From: Bacillota bacterium
GTDB lineage: Bacteria > Bacillota > Clostridia > Oscillospirales > Acutalibacteraceae
Assembly (NCBI GenBank): GCA_023401495.1
Contig: JAEXDU010000143.1
Location: forward strand, 1-18,699
Length of the DNA stretch: 18,699 bases
Direction of reading: 5' to 3'
Numbering within the stretch: the stretch's first letter is position 1; the number at the start of each line of letters is the position of its first letter. The notes beneath the pieces are model-generated. The model had not been told where the DNA came from and did no database searches. It saw only the letters and a list, made by a program, of their open reading frames with translations. Below, piece by piece: positions 14,171-18,699 of the stretch. Both the position numbers and the translations under genes were made by a program.

Positions 14171-14788
14171 ATGGATTCACGAATTCAAAAGACGATACAG
14201 AACCTGCAAAGAAACAATATGGCCGGCTATTACGTGGAAGATGAAACGGAACTGATTGCGCTGTTAAAAAAGCTGATTCCCGAAGGGAGCAGTGTGGGCT
14301 GCGGGGATTCCGTCACTCTGGAGCAGACCGGCGTGTTTGATTTTCTGCGAACGGAAAACTATGTATTTTACGACAAGCACCGCCCGGGGCTTTCCTCAGA
14401 GGAGAAACGAAGCATCTACCTGCAGAATTTCGGCGCGGATACCTTTATTACCGGCACCAATGCCATCACACAGGATGGGAAGCTGTTTAATATCGACGGC
14501 AACGGCAGCCGTGTTGCGCCCATGCTGTACGGGCCCGGGCAGGTCATCGTGGTTGTGGGCAAAAATAAAATCACCGAAACGGTGGAGGATGCGATCCAAA
14601 GGGCGCGTCAGATTGCGGCTCCTCTGGATGCCATTCGGCTGGGCAAGCACACTCCCTGCACCAGGATTGGGCGCTGTGTGGACTGTAAGCATGAAGAGAG
14701 AATCTGCAACGATTTTGTTTTGATCGCCAGGCAGCGCATAGCCGGGCGAATCAAAGTGATTCTGGTAAACCGGGACTGTGGGTACTGA
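14171..14788 (+). CDS. LUD (DUF162/YkgG-like) domain protein
   Basis: A 205-residue cytoplasmic protein covering a whole LUD domain, related to LutC/YkgG lactate-utilisation proteins and other sugar-acid or phosphoester-linked members. Recognisable stretches are the VGCGDSVTLEQTG loop, FITGTNAITQDGKLFNIDG with the conserved glycine-rich binding region, and VIVVVGKNKI. The tail has C163, C169, C172 and C179 (TPCTRIGRCVDCKHEERIC), which look like a metal- or cluster-binding set common in this subfamily. The first ATG at 14165 lies only 1 base from GGAGGG (14158-14163); the second ATG at 14171 has the proper 7-base spacing, so I use it. No LutA/LutB partner genes are nearby, so it is a stand-alone member of unknown substrate. 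Confidence 0.88.
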   Translation: MDSRIQKTIQNLQRNNMAGYYVEDETELIALLKKLIPEGSSVGCGDSVTLEQTGVFDFLRTENYVFYDKHRPGLSSEEKRSIYLQNFGADTFITGTNAITQDGKLFNIDGNGSRVAPMLYGPGQVIVVVGKNKITETVEDAIQRARQIAAPLDAIRLGKHTPCTRIGRCVDCKHEERICNDFVLIARQRIAGRIKVILVNRDCGY

Positions 14789-14940
14789 TAAAACCGATTT
14801 TTTTTTACCTAACTTCCAGTATTTTCAAATGCCGTTTTTCACTGGCTTGTTTGTGCTTATCCCACTAACCAATTTTTAATTTTATCTTAATTTTGTGGAC
14901 AATAAACAATCATTTTTACATTTAGTTCATAATTTATCTA

Positions 14941-14968
14941 TTGATATTCTTTAAAAATACCGTATACT
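14941..14968 (+). promoter_or_regulatory. Sigma-A-type promoter of the UspA-like gene
   Basis: TTGATA (14941-14946), a 16-base spacer and TATACT (14963-14968) form a good promoter. Transcription would start near 14975, after an upstream in-frame ATG at 14973, which helps fix the true start at 15015. The preceding AT-rich gap (14789-14940) shows a run of nine T at 14798-14806 but no clear hairpin. Confidence 0.72.
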
Positions 14969-15014
14969 TAAGATGCATCCAAGAAAAGATGCAATGGAGA
15001 AAGGAGGTAAGGCA

Positions 15015-15461
15015 GTGAAAAAAAAGAAGGCGGCTGTTCTCGTGTGTGTTACCGGCCAGCGTGATTGCGATCGGTTGATCCGGGTGGGAAAAAAGCTTGC
15101 CGAAGAACAGGCGCTTCCAATGCAGGTGCTGTGCGTTCAGCCGCAGTCCGCCGGGTATGGCGCGTGCAGCGAAGAACTGGAGTACCTGTATCAAACGGCG
15201 CGGGAAGCGGGCGCCGAAATGACGATTATTTTTCAGGATGACAGTCCCCTGGTTGCGGCGGGATTTATTCGCCAGATCGGTGCGGTTCATGTGGTAACCG
15301 GCATGGCAGGGTTTGCATCTACCGGATTTATTGAAGTTTTGCATAGTATAGTGCCCAGGATTCCGATTTCCATGGTTTCAAAAGAGGAAGTCGTTTATAA
15401 CATGTATCCTGTCGATTATAAAAGTCAAAATAGTCAGGCCATCTCTGCGGTCTGCACATAA
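15015..15461 (+). CDS. UspA/KdpD-like universal-stress domain protein
   Basis: A 148-residue cytoplasmic protein that opens KKKKAAVLVCVTGQRDCDRL, the pattern of the Usp domain found in KdpD sensor kinases (VCVTGQ...C..LIR.G..LA). It continues with LPMQVLCVQPQ and a helix-strand pattern ending VPRIPISMVS. It lacks a kinase domain, so it is a free-standing stress or nucleotide-binding protein; its role is unknown. The start is GTG at 15015: AGGAGG at 15002-15007 is spaced 7 bases away, and the promoter's predicted start site lies downstream of the alternative ATG at 14973. It is transcribed alone and ends at a strong terminator, convergent with the ABC operon. Confidence 0.8.
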   Translation: MKKKKAAVLVCVTGQRDCDRLIRVGKKLAEEQALPMQVLCVQPQSAGYGACSEELEYLYQTAREAGAEMTIIFQDDSPLVAAGFIRQIGAVHVVTGMAGFASTGFIEVLHSIVPRIPISMVSKEEVVYNMYPVDYKSQNSQAISAVCT

Positions 15462-15480
15462 AAGCTGAATCAGAACATAA

Positions 15481-15514
15481 GCGGTCTGCCGGGTTTCCGG
15501 CAGACCGCATTTTT
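15481..15514 (+). terminator. Terminator of the UspA-like gene
   Basis: A 12-base GC-rich perfect stem (GCGGTCTGCCGG, loop GTTT, right arm 15497-15508) is followed by ATTTTT. It starts 19 bases after the stop codon. Confidence 0.92.
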
Positions 15515-15558
15515 CATTGCTGAAATAGAGGAAGCTTCTTCCGCTTTTTGCGGGAGCC

Positions 15559-15610
15559 GAGACAAAAATAAACCCCGGAAGCACTGGAATTTCTCCGTGC
15601 TCCCGGGGTT
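15559..15610 (-). terminator. Terminator of the GntR-ABC operon
   Basis: On the minus strand AACCCCGGGAGCAC (15610-15597) pairs with 15584-15571, with one mismatch, and is followed by TTTATTTTTGTC. It lies 19 bases beyond the permease stop. With the plus-strand terminator at 15481 it forms a clean boundary between convergent genes. Confidence 0.88.
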
Positions 15611-15629
15611 ATAAAAGGGAGGAAATCGA

Positions 15630-17594
15630 TCAGTTTGCGACAGTAAGCCGGATCGCCGATTCGGCAGCCGTGGCAGTTGCTGTGTGTAATTCCGACGTGG
15701 CCGTGGCCGTGACGGAAGTGCCTTTTGTCCAGCCGTATTTTTCAATCAATGCTTTCGCATGGGGGAAATCATCGTTGATGGGCATGCCGGACAGTGAAAG
15801 AGTAATTTTTCCCTTATAATCGCCAACCAGCTTTTGCAGCTCGCTGCCCGGTTCGGGGGTGATTGCACGGGTGCGGAAATCCATCCACATCTGGTTGTCA
15901 CCGTTTTTATAGGAATTGGTATAGTCCGGGGACTGCTGGATGTCGAGCTTGATCGCATCGATCAGCTCCTGCAGCTTTTCACGGTCAGGTACCAGCACAT
16001 GCTCATCATTATTTGAGCCATACAGCTGAATGGATTCGATCATTTCAGGGGTCAGATAGTAAAGGGCGTTACCAGAGACTTTGAATTCGTTCGTATTTAC
16101 CACTTTTTTCAAAGCCTCGTCGTAGCGGCTGTTATTCTGCGAAATCAGGTCGGAGGAAAAATACCGTTTTACCACGGAACCGTCCTTCATGTGGTAGGTC
16201 AGCTGCACATCCGAGTAAAAAGAAGAACCCTGAATTTGGTACGGGTATCCTTTGGCGCGGATTTCGTCGATCAGCAGAGTGTGGAGCGCAGTTACCTTTT
16301 CCACATTTTCAGCTTCTCTCACGGTCTGCGGAACCCATGCGATCTGTCTGCTGTTCTTTTCATCCATAATGCTGAAGCCATTCGACGGGTAGCTTCCGCC
16401 TATATTGGTCAGGCGGGTTTCCACATAGCTGACCCCTTCTGCTTTCGGAATTTTGGTATCGTACCCGAATGCGCCGGTAACACAAATTCCGTAAAATGCC
16501 GCAAAGGCAACCAAAAATATGCCATAGTAGGCAAAGCTCTTTTTCAGTCCTTTAAAGCCGCGCCCATAAACGGCCTCGGCAATGATATGGGCGATGATCG
16601 ATCCAACGAACAGCCCGACGAAAAAGCTGGTGGTGGAGCCGAAGGTAGAATGGAAGATCAGCGCGCCAGCCAGGCCTGCGGCAGTTGTGGCAACAAACCG
16701 GATCAGGGTTTTCGGAATCGGGAACGCGTAGTTGCTCTCCGCGCATTCACTCTTTCTGCTGCGGTACAGGTACAGAGCAGAAACGATCATCACAATGCTG
16801 AGAATCAGCCACCAGATGAGAAACGCCACGGAAGGGAACGTATCCGCTTCCAGACTGCCGTAAATCAGCGGCAGGTAAGAGGCCACAAAGGGGGAAAGCG
16901 CCGTGTAGGGAATCGACTGAAAATCGATGTCCATACTCATGCCGGGGATGATCATTCCGGCGGTCGCACGCCCGAGGAGGATCATCAGCGGGTAGGTAAT
17001 GTTCACAACGACGATCGAGATCACCATATCGAAGGTGGTGCCGCTGCAAACCGCCATAAAGGAGCAGAAGAAAAACGAAGCGCATGCCATCAGGAAGACC
17101 CAGCCCAAAGAGGTGAGGAAGAATCCCATAAATTCAGAAAGGGCAACCTGATAAACGGCTGCAACCACAAGTGTGAGTGCAAAATTCAGCACCAGCGGAA
17201 TCAGCAGAGCCACAAAGCAGCTGAGTACCCGGCCGCCCAGCAGAGCGCTGCGGCTGACCGGCAGGGAATGGAACAGGTCCACACTGCGCTTTTGGTGCAT
17301 GTATTGGAACGCCAGCACCGAAAGGATCAGCACCATCAGCAGCGACAAAGAAGCAGTGCACAGCGGGAGCACGACTTTCAGCGCGTTTAAAAACCGCTGA
17401 GACATGTCGATCACGTATCCGCTTTCCATATTGATGCGCTGGGCGTTGTTCATGGCCAGAATTTCAACCAGCGGCAGAGTCACAAAGTGAAGGCCGCAGA
17501 ACAAAGCAATCAGGCCAAAACGATGACGCAGCTCCCAGAGAAACGTTTGAATCAGTTCACCGCGCAGATTATTTGAGGATGTTTTCGATGTCAT
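15630..17594 (-). CDS. ABC-2-type transporter permease with a large extracytoplasmic C-terminal domain
   Basis: A 654-residue membrane protein. About eight or nine hydrophobic helices fill residues 20-390 (for example FGLIALFCGLHFVTLPLVEI and FFVGLFVGSIIAHIIAEAVY). They include the RSALLGGRVLSCF region typical of YtrC/YtrD-like exporters. The last 260 or so residues are soluble, with no membrane segment, and probably outside the cell. They contain ETRLTNIGGSYPSNGFSIMD and a Thr/Ala-rich tail. I start it at the ATG at 17594 because GGAGGTGG lies 9 bases upstream; an in-frame ATG at 17615 contains that ribosome site itself. It overlaps the ATPase gene by 26 bases. Operons of this layout often respond to cell-wall-active antibiotics, but the substrate here is unknown. 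Confidence 0.85.
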   Translation of the reverse strand: MTSKTSSNNLRGELIQTFLWELRHRFGLIALFCGLHFVTLPLVEILAMNNAQRINMESGYVIDMSQRFLNALKVVLPLCTASLSLLMVLILSVLAFQYMHQKRSVDLFHSLPVSRSALLGGRVLSCFVALLIPLVLNFALTLVVAAVYQVALSEFMGFFLTSLGWVFLMACASFFFCSFMAVCSGTTFDMVISIVVVNITYPLMILLGRATAGMIIPGMSMDIDFQSIPYTALSPFVASYLPLIYGSLEADTFPSVAFLIWWLILSIVMIVSALYLYRSRKSECAESNYAFPIPKTLIRFVATTAAGLAGALIFHSTFGSTTSFFVGLFVGSIIAHIIAEAVYGRGFKGLKKSFAYYGIFLVAFAAFYGICVTGAFGYDTKIPKAEGVSYVETRLTNIGGSYPSNGFSIMDEKNSRQIAWVPQTVREAENVEKVTALHTLLIDEIRAKGYPYQIQGSSFYSDVQLTYHMKDGSVVKRYFSSDLISQNNSRYDEALKKVVNTNEFKVSGNALYYLTPEMIESIQLYGSNNDEHVLVPDREKLQELIDAIKLDIQQSPDYTNSYKNGDNQMWMDFRTRAITPEPGSELQKLVGDYKGKITLSLSGMPINDDFPHAKALIEKYGWTKGTSVTATATSELHTATATAAESAIRLTVAN

Positions 17595-18468
17595 AACCGG
17601 CCACCTCCATTTCACTGATAAAGACTTCCTCCAGCGTAAGGGGAAGCAGTTCGATAAACACCGGGTTCAGCGCGTTGAGCTTTTCCAGTATTTCTTCCCT
17701 CTGCCCGCGAATGACAAGATTTAAAAGAGAACCGCGGGAATCCTGTTTAATGATGTCGAGCCCCTGGAACATATCCTGTGTGGGCATCGGCTTAAAGATG
17801 GCCTGCACGCGGTGAATGCCCAGCTTAAGAGCGTCAAGCTCCTGCTCGAATACAACGCCGCCCTTGTGCATCAGGCCGACATGGTCGCACAGATCCTCCA
17901 GCTCGCGCAGGTTGTGGCTGGCGATGACGACGCTCATGCCGCGCTCCGAAACCTCGCTCGAAACGAGCTTTTTGAGCAGTTGGCGCATCACCGGGTCAAG
18001 ACCGTCGAAAATTTCATCCAGCAGCAGATAGTTCGGGCGAACGGAAAGGGCGTTGATCAGCGCTACCTGGCGCTGCATGCCCTTACTCATGTTGATGATG
18101 CGGGCATTTGTGTCAAGCGGAAACAGCGAGCACAGCTCCTGGTAGCGCTGTGTGTCCCACGATGCGTACGTTTTGGAATAAAACTCGGCCATTTCCTTCA
18201 TGTTGGACTGCTGGAAAAAGTACGGATAATCCGGAATAAAGAACAGCTTGCTTTTGACGTCGCTGTTTTCAAACGGCGCCTGGCCATCTACAAGAATTTC
18301 TCCATTTTCCGGCTGGTAAATGCCCGCCAGACTGCGCAGCAAAGTGGATTTGCCCGCGCCGTTGCTGCCGACAAGCCCGAAGATGGAGCCTCCGCCGATG
18401 GTAAAAGAAATTCCGTCTAAAGCGACTGTGCTGCCGAATTTTTTTACCAGTGATTTGACTTCAATCAT
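17569..18468 (-). CDS. ABC transporter ATP-binding protein (YtrB-like)
   Basis: A 299-residue ATPase. Walker A is GSNGAGKS at 34-41, the signature region reads MSKGMQRQ at 127-134 in place of LSGGQ, Walker B is YLLLDE at 147-152 followed by FDGLD, and the H-loop histidine is at 185 (IASHNLREL). The usual Q-loop glutamine is replaced (FFIPDYPYFF), as is common in YtrB/BcrA-like exporters controlled by GntR regulators. About 100 C-terminal residues form the accessory region of that group. Its ATG overlaps the GntR stop as ATGA (18465-18468), with GGGAGGGG 10 bases upstream. It pairs with the large permease gene that overlaps its 3' end. Confidence 0.92.
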   Translation of the reverse strand: MIEVKSLVKKFGSTVALDGISFTIGGGSIFGLVGSNGAGKSTLLRSLAGIYQPENGEILVDGQAPFENSDVKSKLFFIPDYPYFFQQSNMKEMAEFYSKTYASWDTQRYQELCSLFPLDTNARIINMSKGMQRQVALINALSVRPNYLLLDEIFDGLDPVMRQLLKKLVSSEVSERGMSVVIASHNLRELEDLCDHVGLMHKGGVVFEQELDALKLGIHRVQAIFKPMPTQDMFQGLDIIKQDSRGSLLNLVIRGQREEILEKLNALNPVFIELLPLTLEEVFISEMEVAGYDIENILK

Positions 18469-18698
18469 TGCTCAGAACCCCTCCCGTTAAAATGGTTTTC
18501 CACCCGTTGAATCATTTCCGGCTGAGTAACCCCGCATTCTGCCGCATTGACGATCGCTTCGCTGAGTTTTTCCAGCGCTCTCGACTTCTGCCGCGACAAG
18601 ACGGAAAGATCTGGTGAGATATAGGAACCTTTCCCCGGAACGGAGTAAATAATTCCATTTTGCTCCAGTAATTGATATGCTTTTTGCACGGTGTTTGG
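18465..18698 (-). CDS. GntR-family regulator (YtrA-like), C-terminal part; runs off the window
   Basis: The visible 77 residues start PNTVQKAYQLLEQNGIIYSV followed by PGKGSYI, the recognition-helix and wing end of a GntR winged helix-turn-helix. A short tail of about 50 residues follows (LEKLSEAIVNAAECGVTQPEM) rather than a large ligand domain, which marks the YtrA subfamily. These regulators usually repress the ABC operon they head. The N-terminal part and promoter lie beyond the right edge. The stop overlaps the ATPase start by four bases, so the genes are translationally coupled. Confidence 0.9.
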   Translation of the reverse strand, partial: PNTVQKAYQLLEQNGIIYSVPGKGSYISPDLSVLSRQKSRALEKLSEAIVNAAECGVTQPEMIQRVENHFNGRGSEQ

Positions 18699-18699
18699 G

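Noticed and set aside
14798..14845. T-run and weak CCAGT...ACTGG pairing after the LUD gene as a terminator
   Set aside because: The run of nine T is not preceded by a stable stem, and the 5-base pairing lies after it with a long loop.
16191..17390. 399-codon plus-strand frame opposite the ABC permease
   Set aside because: It is antisense to a clear membrane protein, and its composition (rich in His, Arg, Gln, Asn) is the mirror of hydrophobic codons; no ribosome site.
1..18699. CRISPR arrays, tRNA or rRNA genes
   Set aside because: No regularly spaced short repeats and no recognisable tRNA or rRNA sequences were seen on reading both strands.

Overview
This window looks like chromosome of a low-to-moderate GC Gram-positive anaerobe of the Clostridia, most likely near the Oscillospiraceae/Ruminococcaceae. 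The evidence is strong AGGAGG-type ribosome sites, sigma-A-like promoters, a lipobox on the solute-binding protein, a BlaI/BlaR1-type pair, a GntR/YtrB-type ABC operon and short-stem rho-independent terminators. The taxonomic placement is an inference from gene content only.

Region 1 (1-1923, plus strand) is the tail of a peptide-type (Dpp/Opp) ABC importer operon: the last codons of one ATPase, a complete DppF/OppF-like ATPase joined by an ATGA overlap, and a calcineurin-like metallophosphoesterase, closed by a palindromic terminator. Region 2 (about 1990-7330, plus strand) is a carbohydrate/phosphodiester-type importer operon: a Ugp-like binding lipoprotein, two CUT1 permeases, a PHP-fold (CehA/McbA-like) hydrolase and a DeoR-family regulator. 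It encodes no ATPase of its own. A short terminator after the regulator abuts the promoter of the next gene.

Region 3 (about 7290-11860) is an AT-rich insertion between two copies of the promoter and 5' end of a DUF255/YyaL-like gene. The left copy is a frameshifted fragment; the right copy heads the intact gene (11950-14007). Inside, all on the minus strand, are a BlaI-type repressor and a BlaR1-type M56 membrane protease whose extracellular part is not penicillin-binding-like, controlled by two identical inverted-repeat operators. A secreted protein with a SpoIID/LytB-like C-terminal domain follows under its own promoter. I regard this as the most interesting part of the window: a candidate acquired cell-envelope sensing and remodelling module.

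Region 4 (11950-15515, plus strand) holds housekeeping-like single genes: the DUF255 thioredoxin-fold protein, a LUD-domain protein and a KdpD/UspA-like stress domain protein, each with clear start or stop signals. Region 5 (15559-18699, minus strand) is a GntR regulator / ABC ATPase / large ABC permease operon of the YtrA-YtrB type, with tightly overlapping genes, convergent with region 4 across two back-to-back terminators. The GntR gene runs off the right edge.
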